This document shows, piece after piece, positions 16,825-26,752 of a stretch of 40,357 nt of DNA (positions are counted from its first letter, which is position 1; the number at the start of each line of letters is the position of its first letter). This DNA comes from an uncultured Catenibacterium sp. (lineage in GTDB: Bacteria; Bacillota_I; Bacilli_A; Erysipelotrichales; Coprobacillaceae): contig NZ_UQGV01000007.1 in NCBI RefSeq assembly GCF_900540665.1, positions 1 to 40,357 of the forward strand. The letters are read 5' to 3'. The notes below the pieces were generated by a model. The model had not been told where the DNA came from and ran no database searches. It saw only the letters and a program-made list of their open reading frames with translations. The position numbers and the translations under genes were made by a program.

Positions 16825-16853
16825 AACTTTTTCTCCTTTTTTTTCATTTCTCT

Positions 16854-19800
16854 TTATAGTTTTTCTGCTTTATTTTCCTTATTCTTTCTGTATCTCATAA
16901 CGAAATAAACAAGGAAAAGCAGAATTGCTATCGTGTAATATAAGTAGTTTCCTGATCCTCCAGTACCTGGAAGACATGGGAAATGCTTGTTGGTTATCGT
17001 AAACGTAAATCCATCTTCTGATGTATTTATTGTTGTCGTATAACCATTAATTTCCGCTTCTGTTACGGAATATTTATAATAACAAACAGTTCCATCACTT
17101 TCTTTAATATAAGCAGGAAGACCTTTAATCACTTCTTGCCATGTTGATTTTTTGATAGAACCTGTTATTGTGTAACTTTCATAACCTGGAACAGTTTCTG
17201 TCTTATTACCATTCGCATCCTTCCAAGTACGAGAAATTGTTACCGTAATACTCTCTGGTCGTTTATTATCGAAGTTATCGAAATCCTTCCAGACTTTATT
17301 TATAGTGAGTTTAACATGCTTATCGCATGGATCCTGTGACTCAGATGGTTCTGGTGTCTCACTTTCACCAGTATTTAGAGTTGTCTTTGTATCAGCCATT
17401 AATACTGCTTTGGACGATGATTCATATGCTTTAAGATCTGCTTTTACTGAGTCACTCTTGCTTGCCAGAACAGCATTCTTTAATTTATCAAAAGCTTTAA
17501 CCGTAATCATATGCTGGATTGTATAAATATCCCATCCACCATTCTTTTCATAACTACTATTTAATATCTGGCTATTGTTTTTGATTTCTGTAAGAGACTT
17601 ATCTAACTTTCTATAAATACGGTAGTTGTTACCTTCACCTTCAACCTTATCCAATGTATTAAATTCATATACTGAATCTAATTCACTCTTACCACTAAAA
17701 GGCCCAACAAGATTCTTAGTACCTCTGACTACGTCACAGTAGTACATATCGTTATTCTTTAATAAACCTTCATCATTAAATCCTACAAAACCACCACTGC
17801 GTCCATCATTGGAAGTTCCATCATTGTTGTTAGTAGCACCACCTGCATAAATATCATATCCATAGCTCACACCATACACTTTACTATCAGTAATCTTTGT
17901 ACGGTTTGCTTTAATAAGACTGACACTGATATTTGACTTTGCATCATTATCATTTAATAAACCATTCTCATTACATGGGAGTTTAATAGATGAATCTCCA
18001 ATAGTAATAATCGCAAGATCTGACTGTTGGCTATTATCTATTGATTTCTTAGATAAACCAACAGATATATCTAAACCTAGGATATTGACATGAAGAAGAT
18101 TTCCTTCATATAACGCTTCTACTTTTATAATTCCTAGATTGATCTTTAGAAGATTTGAATCTTGTATTTTATCTAGATAAAGTGCTTGTATAAGTTTATT
18201 AACAAGCATAAATATGACATTGACTGGCCCAGAATCTAGTTTTAGATCTGCAAGATATGCAAAGCTTGTTCTACCTGCAAATCCTCCTGCTGTTCCACCA
18301 GATGCAACCTGCTTCAATCCATTATTTAGTTCACTAATACTTCCTGCTGTACAATTAGACATTCTTGCAAGGTTTGCATAACCAATAAATCCACCTGCAA
18401 TCTGTTCCTCACCATTTTGACTCTGTACTGTATAGCCATCACTTGTACCACTTACACTACAATCATCAATATGAGAACCAAAAATATCCATTACACCTAA
18501 TGCACCACCAAGAAGCTGTCCTTTATTATCTCCTAGGACATCAATCTTATCAGCTTTCACAACACCACTCTTACCAGAGTAACCAACAAATCCACCCACA
18601 CTATTTAAGCCTCTTACATTGCTTAATTGTGTGACTGTACTATTCTTTATAGAGCCATTTAGAAGTGAACCACCAAAGCCTCCGGCTGTTCCACTGTATG
18701 TAACCTGATTGTTCTGTCCAGATTTAATTGCTTTATTGGCACTAACACTTAGTCCTGCATCCTTACTTCCAATTATATTTCCGTAATATACATAACTTCT
18801 AAAAGCATCTAATACATCTGTTCTTCCTAGTTTTAATAGCTTATCTAATAGAGATGTTTCATTTCCTGCACTGATATTTGCAACTCCGGCTACATCTGCA
18901 ACACCAAAACATCCACCAGCATACTCACCCGCAATAACAGAACGAATATTCTTTACAGAAATACCAGTTTCAGATTTATCCTTTTCACCAAGAACTGTAC
19001 CTTCCAGCATTCCTGCAAAACCACCTGCAGTTTTCGCATAAGAGGTATTCTTATTACCTGTTGTATAAGCACCATTTACGATAAATCCCCAATCATCCCA
19101 GGATTCAACGTCTGCATAACGGATTGTTGCAACTGTCGCATTAAGTACTTTAATGAGGTCTGAAGGGGTATCAAGTAGTTTATTAAGAAGTTTACTTAGT
19201 AATCCTTCACCAGCAGTAGGGTTAAGTGTTGCTACACTACCAGGTCGAGAACTTCCTACGAAGCCACCTACATAGCTTCTACCATCTACTCGTCTAAGTT
19301 TCTTTACCTGACAACGTGCTGTGTTGTCTCCCCATATCTGTCCACCAATGAGTTTACCTACATAACCACCAGCATAACCGCAGTTATCCTTGTCATTAAT
19401 TCCTATAGATTCAACCATTAATCCACTCTGATAGCCTTCTACTGAAGATTGCTTAATTACTGGTACAAATACATTCAGTACATCAATCATTCGTCCTAAC
19501 TGAAGATTAAGACCAAGAATATTCACGCCACCAAGATTTGCAGCACCACCATTGATCATTTCTCCTGCAAAGCCACCTGCAGTTCTTAATCCTTTTACTT
19601 TCTTAGTCTGATAAGCCTGACCATTTGTGATAGTACCTGTCTGCATAGAGCCAACATAGCCTCCTGCAGCACCACCATTGGCTAATTTAATCTCATCTCG
19701 ATAATTCACTCTACCTGCTACAACATTATATCCATAAGCATATTTATGAATAATCTTATCTAACTCTGCTTGGCTAGTTACCTTACCATGCTCTGCAAGA

Positions 19801-22800
19801 TCACTTCCGTAACCACCATACTTACCAACGAAATCAACCCATGTATTCCATGTTTCATAATCCATTAAAGCAAGTGGTCCATATACAGCAGTATTCTCTT
19901 CTGTAGGATAAACAACTCTTAGTGCACCTAATATGTTATCTACTTTAACTAATCCCCATAATAGAGATAAGTTACCAGTACTTGCAGTATCTGCAGATTC
20001 CATTAAACCTGTAAATCCACCTGCAATCACTTCACCATATACAGAACGAATTCTTACTGCTTTACAAGTACTTGTTGGTCCAGTATAGTCTTTACCTTTC
20101 CACTTCTTTGTATTATTACCCCAGATATGACCACCTTCGTTATGTCCTACATAACCACCAGCCATACCTCTTTGTACCTGTGTTGTAGAAGCTGCCTGTG
20201 CACGTACTGCACCACCACAAGGAACACATGTAGTAGAACTATTTCTAATAGTAGGTACAAAATCTTCTGCAACAGAAGCAAGTACACTCTCTACATCTAC
20301 TAGTCCTTTTAAGATACTTGCATCACCTAGTACATTCGCAATATTCCCTGGCTGTAAGTCTCCTACATAACCACCAGCTGTTAACTGACCAATAATATAA
20401 GAGAAGTTATTCGCATTAGAATCCTGGATATGTCCACCAGAAATCTTTCCTGCAAATCCACCTGCATCTCCCAATACATCATTCTCAGATGCATCAGAAG
20501 CTGTATTCTTATAAGATGCTTTAACCGCAAATCCTCCAGGATTTCCAGTAACATGAGAATGTTCAATAGTAGACACAACTACATTTAATGCATCTAATAC
20601 ATTATTAATTCCTATAGAGGTACCTAGAACACTTAATCCTTTACCTACTGAAGCTGCAGAACCAATATCCATATAACCAATATATCCACCAGCATATCTT
20701 GATCCAGTGACTGCATATTGACTCTCGTTATTAAAATATGTAGGTGCTTTTGTTGCTTCTAAATCTTCTGGAGGTGTTACGTTTGTATGTTTTAAATGTG
20801 TTACATCACAATAACTTACCTGAACACCACTACCATAACCAATAAAGCCACCAGCACTACTAGAATTCGTATCATCCGATTTGATTTTATTAGCTGTAAC
20901 CGTAAATCCATTATCAGATTTAACTCCTGCATATTCTATTGTTGGAACATATGCATTTACTAAGTTTAACAACTCTCCAATGTTTATATTCAGCCCATCT
21001 ATATTTCCTAGAATACTAATACCTTTACTAGCATCAGCCAATGCTCCAGAATAAACATTTCCTCCAAAACCACCTGCATAACTTTGACCATTCACAGAAT
21101 CTAAATTGTATACAGCATAATAATCATTACTACCTCGTGAACTGTTATCAACTGTACCACTTTGAAAATCTGCTGCAAAACCACCAGCAACATCTGCTGT
21201 AACACTTCCACCATTCACAAAAGAAACCGTGCAATTTGTATATTTAGGAATTAAATATCCTACAGCATTTACTAAACCATTTGTCTCTATTAATGATTTA
21301 ATCGAATTGTCATCAGCAACTTCTGCTAGACCACCTGTTTTTGAAATACCAACAAATCCTGAAGCATATCCGCCATCATCTGCAGCCTTCACTGATTTTA
21401 GATTTGTTACATGCGAATTTTCTATTTTTGTACTTCCGCTTTTTGCGATAAAACCAGAAGCACTATAATCACGAACCGAATTAGAATCACGACTACCCTT
21501 TGCGTGGACCGTAAACCCATCCTTAATTCCACTTACATATGTATCCTTAATTTTTACTTCAATTGCTTGTCCTAAAGAAAGTAAATTATTCAATTTCAAT
21601 AAATAATTCAAACCTAACAGGTTAACAGTTAATCCACCATCTGTTCCAGCCAAATCACCAGGGCCAGAAAGACCAATAAAACCACCTACTAAGTTATTAC
21701 CTTCTATAGAAGCTAAATTATTGATACTAACAGTTGTTATCGAACCACCAATCGTATCTCCAAATCCACCAGCAACACGTTCATTTCCCTTAATAGTAAA
21801 TCCATTCTCTGCACCATTTACATGAACATTATCTACAGTAAACGCAAGATAAGATGCAACGCCAAGCGTTGTATTTAATAAACCGGCAACACTGGCCGTA
21901 CCCATTGATCCAGCAATTCCACCAACATAATCATTTCCTGTAACACTTGATAATCCCGTTAAAGAGCTATCAATCACTTGAACAGAACCAACATCATAAA
22001 CATTATTTTTCCAATATGATATTTTCTGTAAATTATCTGCATTCGATTGTGCTATATATGCACCATTACCTCTGCCTGTTACACCACCAACATAGTCCTT
22101 ACCACTAACTTGCAGTGAAGCATTTACAGAGCATCCTAATATATGTGATGGATTTACGCCAGCAAGAGAAAGTAAGGATGAAGTTGCTCCAGGATTACTA
22201 CTCAAAAGTTTTACAACAAGATCAACTACACCGCCAAGTAAGTTATTCTTTGTGTCATCTTTACCTAAATCCGCAGCCCATCCAAGTGATGCAATTCCAG
22301 CAAAACCACCAGCATAATTTCCAGAAGCCTTTACAGTAAGTGCTTTATCTGATTTAATATTGCAATTAACTGTAGAAGCATTTGCCAATCCACCGGCAAA
22401 ACCACCAATATAACTTTCACCTGAAACAGAAGCTACCGCATTGTTTAACGAACAATTTAGAAGCAAACTTTCTGGATTCATTCTTGGAAGCTTTGTCTCA
22501 ATATCCAATGCCCCAGAAAGAGTACCTTCAATGACATCATCACGAGCTAAACCTACAAAACCACCCGCAAATGATTTTCCATTAATTGTATAGTCACTAT
22601 TTGTGATTTTACAACCTTCTATAATTGTGCCTTTCTGCTGTCCAACAAATCCACCTGCATAATCTTTTTCACTTGAAGTAGAAATACTTAAACCATTAAT
22701 AGAACAATTCTTTATTTTCGCATTAATATAACCAGTAGGAATCAATTTACTTACTGGAATAGCATTTCCAAGAAGAATCGTGATTAAATCACCTAATCCT

Positions 22801-24599
22801 AGACCAGGAATAACATTTAATATATTTGTAAGTAACTTTACTAACCCACCAAGTGCTTTTGATAAACCATCATACTCTGTTTTACCTACTGCATAACCAA
22901 CAAATCCACCTGTATTATTGTTTACGTTTTTTACATCTGCATTATTTACTTCTATATTAGAAATCTCTACATGACCTTCTACACGTCCTGCAATAGCACC
23001 AGTCGCAAGTGCTGTAGGGTCTTTCTTTCTTGCATCAAGAACATCACCCAATGTTTTTCCTAAATCAATCTTAACCTGACCAAACGTTAGGATAAATGTT
23101 AGACCACTTAGAAGTCCACCAAGTAGTTTACCTAAACTCTTTGTAAGATCACTTATAAGAGTATGTGAATACCAAGTTGTTGTAGTGGTTGTATGAACTG
23201 TCATATTATCAAACTTGATATTTGAAACCTGTACGAGCCCTTTACTTAAACCAACATCATCCTCACTTACTTCACTTGATATAGTTGAGAAGAAACCAAC
23301 ACCCATTTGTTCGCCAACATTGAGATTCTCTGTTTGTTCAACCTTCACATTAGAAATAACTGGTTTCTCTATCTTTGCACCTGCATCCCAAATCTTATTG
23401 TTAGTACTCTTAGCACCAACCATTGTGCCTTGGAAGTTAAGAGGTTTCCAATTCGAACTACTTAGATTTATATCACGGAAGATAATATAATTCGCATTAG
23501 CGCTATACTTCTGATTTGCAACTTTATCTATATCAAGATTAGGATTAATTTCTCCTGTAGTTTGATCAACACCACATTTTCCTCTTTGATGCATACTAGA
23601 TTCACTGCTTAAACTTTTATCTGTATTTTTTATTTCTCCAAAAGTATAATTAGCTTCACCATTTTGATCTTTCTTTAAATCGGCATCACCACCATAAAGC
23701 ATAATAGGTTGGCCGTTTTTACCCTTATCAACTTTCCATGTCAAAACATCTAGATAAGCCTGATAAACTGCGCCATATACCTGCTCATCAGTTCCTATCT
23801 TTCTTAACTGTGCTTCATTACCAATCAGGATATAAGTCTTATCCCCAATAGTCTTAACAACCTGACCCTTAAAATCACGGCCTTCCGCATTTTCTGTACT
23901 TACATTTTCTCTTACCTGATTCTCCACTAACTCTGGCTTACTAGAATCAAAGCTTTGAGAGAGTACATACTTATGTGACTTACTATAAGTTAAGTAAGGC
24001 TGATTCTCTCCATTAGGATAAATCATCTGTCCCATACCAAACTGTGGTGCATCATAATCTAATGACATGACTGGTTCTGTTTCTGAATTATCCTGTGCAA
24101 GAACCATTAACTGATAGGGGTTATAAATAGTAATTGTATCTGTTTCTTTATTATAAAGAGATGTACTTTCTCTAGTAGTACCTGTAATGCTTCCAGTAAA
24201 GTTATTTGGAAGTGTCCAGACATAATCAGTACTCATTTCAATATCATTCATTAATACATATTGAGCATCTGATGTGTATCTCAATTCAGTTCCTTCATTC
24301 TTTACTACTTCTCCAGAACCAATAGTTCCATCTTTATCACCTGTATAAACATAAGCATCTGAACCAATCTGTTTTAACTGATCATAGTTATAAATACAGA
24401 TCTTATTATTTTTGTAATATACCTCTATATTCTCAGTTGTTTCAGTTGTATTTGTATTATTATCATAAACTGTCTCTTGAGGTATATTATCTGGTGATTT
24501 GAAGTTAACTATACCTGCCGCATTTGCCTGCGTGCATATCAGCGCAACACATAGTATAAGCAATACCCAGTTGCTTAATATTATCTTAATTTTATTCAT
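16854..24599 (-). CDS. Giant 2581-residue LPGTG-anchored adhesin with about 30 GLUG-like GGFxG repeats, probable pilus tip
   Basis: First gene of the pilus operon. A signal peptide (about 1-28, ending QANA) leads to an N-terminal region (30-400) with repeated YNYDQLKQIG- and GNEAQLRKIG-like segments. The bulk consists of GLUG-like repeats: I count about 30 copies of a GG(F/Y)(V/A/I)G motif such as AGGFVGQ, AGGYVGH and VGGFVGS. About 15 leucine-rich amphipathic inserts such as LGRMIDVLNVFVPVI alternate with them. A Cna-B domain (about 2430-2535) precedes LPGTG (2543-2547), a hydrophobic helix and a basic tail. The repeats suggest a long beta-solenoid stalk or adhesin; the ligand is unknown. 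Start ATG at 24599 with AAAAGG upstream. The frame is intact across 7.7 kb. Confidence 0.9.
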   Translation of the reverse strand: MNKIKIILSNWVLLILCVALICTQANAAGIVNFKSPDNIPQETVYDNNTNTTETTENIEVYYKNNKICIYNYDQLKQIGSDAYVYTGDKDGTIGSGEVVKNEGTELRYTSDAQYVLMNDIEMSTDYVWTLPNNFTGSITGTTRESTSLYNKETDTITIYNPYQLMVLAQDNSETEPVMSLDYDAPQFGMGQMIYPNGENQPYLTYSKSHKYVLSQSFDSSKPELVENQVRENVSTENAEGRDFKGQVVKTIGDKTYILIGNEAQLRKIGTDEQVYGAVYQAYLDVLTWKVDKGKNGQPIMLYGGDADLKKDQNGEANYTFGEIKNTDKSLSSESSMHQRGKCGVDQTTGEINPNLDIDKVANQKYSANANYIIFRDINLSSSNWKPLNFQGTMVGAKSTNNKIWDAGAKIEKPVISNVKVEQTENLNVGEQMGVGFFSTISSEVSEDDVGLSKGLVQVSNIKFDNMTVHTTTTTTWYSHTLISDLTKSLGKLLGGLLSGLTFILTFGQVKIDLGKTLGDVLDARKKDPTALATGAIAGRVEGHVEISNIEVNNADVKNVNNNTGGFVGYAVGKTEYDGLSKALGGLVKLLTNILNVIPGLGLGDLITILLGNAIPVSKLIPTGYINAKIKNCSINGLSISTSSEKDYAGGFVGQQKGTIIEGCKITNSDYTINGKSFAGGFVGLARDDVIEGTLSGALDIETKLPRMNPESLLLNCSLNNAVASVSGESYIGGFAGGLANASTVNCNIKSDKALTVKASGNYAGGFAGIASLGWAADLGKDDTKNNLLGGVVDLVVKLLSSNPGATSSLLSLAGVNPSHILGCSVNASLQVSGKDYVGGVTGRGNGAYIAQSNADNLQKISYWKNNVYDVGSVQVIDSSLTGLSSVTGNDYVGGIAGSMGTASVAGLLNTTLGVASYLAFTVDNVHVNGAENGFTIKGNERVAGGFGDTIGGSITTVSINNLASIEGNNLVGGFIGLSGPGDLAGTDGGLTVNLLGLNYLLKLNNLLSLGQAIEVKIKDTYVSGIKDGFTVHAKGSRDSNSVRDYSASGFIAKSGSTKIENSHVTNLKSVKAADDGGYASGFVGISKTGGLAEVADDNSIKSLIETNGLVNAVGYLIPKYTNCTVSFVNGGSVTADVAGGFAADFQSGTVDNSSRGSNDYYAVYNLDSVNGQSYAGGFGGNVYSGALADASKGISILGNIDGLNINIGELLNLVNAYVPTIEYAGVKSDNGFTVTANKIKSDDTNSSSAGGFIGYGSGVQVSYCDVTHLKHTNVTPPEDLEATKAPTYFNNESQYAVTGSRYAGGYIGYMDIGSAASVGKGLSVLGTSIGINNVLDALNVVVSTIEHSHVTGNPGGFAVKASYKNTASDASENDVLGDAGGFAGKISGGHIQDSNANNFSYIIGQLTAGGYVGDLQPGNIANVLGDASILKGLVDVESVLASVAEDFVPTIRNSSTTCVPCGGAVRAQAASTTQVQRGMAGGYVGHNEGGHIWGNNTKKWKGKDYTGPTSTCKAVRIRSVYGEVIAGGFTGLMESADTASTGNLSLLWGLVKVDNILGALRVVYPTEENTAVYGPLALMDYETWNTWVDFVGKYGGYGSDLAEHGKVTSQAELDKIIHKYAYGYNVVAGRVNYRDEIKLANGGAAGGYVGSMQTGTITNGQAYQTKKVKGLRTAGGFAGEMINGGAANLGGVNILGLNLQLGRMIDVLNVFVPVIKQSSVEGYQSGLMVESIGINDKDNCGYAGGYVGKLIGGQIWGDNTARCQVKKLRRVDGRSYVGGFVGSSRPGSVATLNPTAGEGLLSKLLNKLLDTPSDLIKVLNATVATIRYADVESWDDWGFIVNGAYTTGNKNTSYAKTAGGFAGMLEGTVLGEKDKSETGISVKNIRSVIAGEYAGGCFGVADVAGVANISAGNETSLLDKLLKLGRTDVLDAFRSYVYYGNIIGSKDAGLSVSANKAIKSGQNNQVTYSGTAGGFGGSLLNGSIKNSTVTQLSNVRGLNSVGGFVGYSGKSGVVKADKIDVLGDNKGQLLGGALGVMDIFGSHIDDCSVSGTSDGYTVQSQNGEEQIAGGFIGYANLARMSNCTAGSISELNNGLKQVASGGTAGGFAGRTSFAYLADLKLDSGPVNVIFMLVNKLIQALYLDKIQDSNLLKINLGIIKVEALYEGNLLHVNILGLDISVGLSKKSIDNSQQSDLAIITIGDSSIKLPCNENGLLNDNDAKSNISVSLIKANRTKITDSKVYGVSYGYDIYAGGATNNNDGTSNDGRSGGFVGFNDEGLLKNNDMYYCDVVRGTKNLVGPFSGKSELDSVYEFNTLDKVEGEGNNYRIYRKLDKSLTEIKNNSQILNSSYEKNGGWDIYTIQHMITVKAFDKLKNAVLASKSDSVKADLKAYESSSKAVLMADTKTTLNTGESETPEPSESQDPCDKHVKLTINKVWKDFDNFDNKRPESITVTISRTWKDANGNKTETVPGYESYTITGSIKKSTWQEVIKGLPAYIKESDGTVCYYKYSVTEAEINGYTTTINTSEDGFTFTITNKHFPCLPGTGGSGNYLYYTIAILLFLVYFVMRYRKNKENKAEKL

Positions 24600-24722
24600 A
24601 CTAGACCTTTTTCCCTTCTTATCAATTCTGACTTACTATTCAGAAAACATGTCACAATTGTTCTAAAAGGCCCCATATTGCGGATATTCTCTCTATATAT
24701 ACACTTTTTTTAAATCTTTTGT

Positions 24723-24728
24723 ATTATA
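24723..24728 (-). promoter_or_regulatory. Candidate promoter (-10) of the pilus operon
   Basis: The minus strand has a perfect TATAAT about 120 bases before the giant adhesin start. The -35 at the 17-base position is poor (TTATAT), which fits a promoter needing an activator. The rest of the 256-base gap is AT-rich, with the regulator's terminator at its far end. Confidence 0.5.
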
Positions 24729-24812
24729 GCTTTTTAAAACTATAAATATAATGTGCAAAAAGAGAAAAGTTTTTAACAGTTTTTTGTTCAAAGTGTACCA
24801 AATAATATTACA

Positions 24813-24843
24813 AAATAAATAATGAGCCACATATGTGACTCAT
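24813..24843 (-). terminator. Terminator of the PucR-type regulator gene
   Basis: On the minus strand ATGAGTCACATATGTGGCTCAT is a near-perfect hairpin (one T-G pair) followed by TATTTATTT, 12 bases after the stop codon. It separates the regulator from the pilus operon. Confidence 0.78.
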
Positions 24844-24855
24844 CTTTAATTACAA

Positions 24856-26483
24856 CTATTCTAATATTTTAAGTATTACAATTCCATTTCTTACTGCAAG
24901 TATTTCCGGAATATTATCAAAATCTATATCTGTGAGATCTACAATCTTAGATAGACGATAGGAAACAGTTCTAGTATGAATATTCATCAACTCTGAAGTT
25001 TTTCTAATACTCTGTTTATTATTCAAATAACATTCCAAAGTACTGATCAACTCACTATTTTTCTTTTTATCCTGTTCATCTAGCTTAATGACTGAATCAG
25101 GTATATATTGTCTTAACTCTTCCTTATCATGAATATTGATAAATATCTGGAAGAAACCTAATTTAGCACAATCCACAATAGCTTTACTTCTATCACCCAT
25201 AACTTCTCTAATTAAATCAATATACTCTAGCGCTACTTTAGAGTCTTTGAAAGAATCTTTTAATCCATGATATCCCTTCACACTTTTTCCAACCCCAATA
25301 AGAAGTTCAAACTTCTTATTTCTTTTATTTAGAGAGTCTTGTATATCCTTATGAATCTCTTTTAATATATTTCTAAAGACTTTTTTTACTTCCCAATCTT
25401 TTTCGTTATAAAGGTATAAGACAAGATTCCCACTATAATAAACATTTTCTTCAGGAAAATAGCTATACAATGCCTCTGCCACATACTTACTCTCATTCTT
25501 CTGAGTAATACTGAAGTTCTCTTTTCTATCCTCAGGTTTTAAATATAAGGTAACAACCCTATATTCATCTTTAACACTTAGATTAAGTAAGTTTGCGACA
25601 TCATCTTCTTCTGCATTAGACATTGAACCATTCATTAGTCTATAACTTAAATTTCGATAGTATTTGATTTCCAGTTCCCTCTTTGTGACATCCTGAGCTA
25701 AAAGATAAAATAAAGCTGTAATTATATTATCCAATGTAACAAAGTCTAATTCATCTAATGGTTCATTCATTTCTGTAACCACTAGATAATAATTATAATA
25801 ATTAAGAATATTGATTTGTTGGATATATTCCACATATTCTCTTTTTTGACAAAAATACTCATGTCCACTTATAGTATGAGGTATATATTTTTCTATAATG
25901 AAGTCATTGTTTTCTGGAGAAGGATAGATACAGTGAAAATTTTCATCATACAAAGAAACAGGGTTACCTACTATAGTCTCTAAATTCTTAAAGAATGTCT
26001 CTATTGTTTGTTCAGCATATCTTTCATGCAATAAAAAATGATTAATTTGATCTTGAACTATTTTATTATATATATACTTCGCAATAACAAGATCGCACGC
26101 ATGACATAATACATATTTCAAAACAACCCAATAACTAATATTCTGTGGAAGTTCTAATACAGGTATTCTGTGTTCATCGCAAAAGTGTATGAATAGTTCA
26201 AATAACTCCTTCTGATGAACTGTATCATTTCTTCTTTTTACTACAAATCCACTGATTCTCTTCTTATTTAATTCTTCTAGATGGTAGATTACTGTATTTT
26301 TATCAAAATCATCATAAACCCTTAAAGAGGTTAGTAATAACTGACCCCCCCCGCCAAATTTTCAATATCAATCGTCGAAATAATTTGTGCACCTGTTATT
26401 TCTCTATCTAATCCAGCATGATTTATTAATTTTAATCCTTCAAATTGATTCGATTCTATAAAATCTTTAATTGTATATCCCAC
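24856..26483 (-). CDS. PucR/CdaR-type transcriptional regulator split by a G8 tract (frameshifted, probable phase-OFF allele)
   Basis: Reading from GTG at 26483 (GGAGG at 26494-26498), the frame codes a PucR N-terminal domain start, then hits a run of eight G and stops after 50 residues (TAA at 26331-26333). From the tract onward another frame is open to 24856: GQLLLTS, SGFVVKRR and HRIPVLELP, which are the PucR domain continuation. It then has a CdaR-type GGDEF-like middle region and a C-terminal HTH_30 domain (RKTSELMNIHTRTVSYRLSKI). Nine or six G would join them into a normal-sized protein of about 542 residues. Restart near 26121 (TTG) has no evident ribosome site. Such regulators act on promoters in response to small molecules; the pilus operon lies directly downstream. 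An ordinary pseudogene or a base-calling error are alternatives. Confidence 0.85.
26345..26352 (-). repeat. Mononucleotide G8 tract (C8 on plus strand) in the regulator gene
   Basis: Eight G on the coding strand sit within a Gly-coding stretch just before the conserved QLLLT segment. It is the longest G/C run I noticed in this AT-rich window and lies exactly at the frameshift. Confidence 0.9.
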
Positions 26484-26527
26484 TGTTATTAATCCTCCAT
26501 ATTATATGATTGTTACATCATGAATCA

Positions 26528-26555
26528 GAAATATGTAATATGATGATAATGTCAA
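26528..26555 (-). promoter_or_regulatory. Candidate promoter of the PucR-type regulator
   Basis: On the minus strand a consensus TTGACA (26550-26555) is followed after 16 bases by TATTTC, about 45 bases upstream of the GTG start. A perfect TATAAT closer to the ribosome site lacks a -35. A 10-base direct repeat, ATGTAATATG, at 26532-26541 and 26583-26592 flanks the -35 and could be an operator. Confidence 0.45.
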
Positions 26556-26598
26556 TTATTTCACATGTCCGATATAAAAGTAATGTAATATGTGTTTT

Positions 26599-26629
26599 TT
26601 GTACTTTATCATAACAATTATAGTATAAT
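26599..26629 (+). promoter_or_regulatory. Candidate promoter of the VanZ-like gene
   Basis: TTGTAC (26599-26604) and a perfect TATAAT (26624-26629) have a 19-base spacer. A second candidate nearer the gene is TTGTCT (26697-26702), 17 bases, TATATT (26720-26725). Either could serve; I cannot choose between them. Confidence 0.45.
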
Positions 26630-26752
26630 TTGGTGCTTTATACTACTTGTTCAAATCCTATTTAATACAATCTACTCTTTTAATTATAGGGATCATTTGT
26701 CTTTTCTTCACAGATGTTGTATATTATAAACTCAAGAAAGGGGAGAAACATT

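Noticed and set aside
16854..24599. Multi-pass membrane protein, because of many hydrophobic stretches
   Set aside because: The protein has a signal peptide and a C-terminal LPGTG sorting signal, and the stretches are amphipathic with polar residues; they are better read as parts of an extracellular repeat fold.
24600..24855. Invertible promoter element in front of the pilus operon
   Set aside because: I looked for a pair of inverted repeats flanking the -10 and found only the regulator's terminator hairpin; no recombinase gene is nearby.
24856..26121. A separate, complete 421-residue regulator starting at 26121
   Set aside because: The start would be a TTG without ribosome site, inside the conserved PucR domain; the same frame is open upstream to the G8 tract, so this is the 3' part of a larger split gene.
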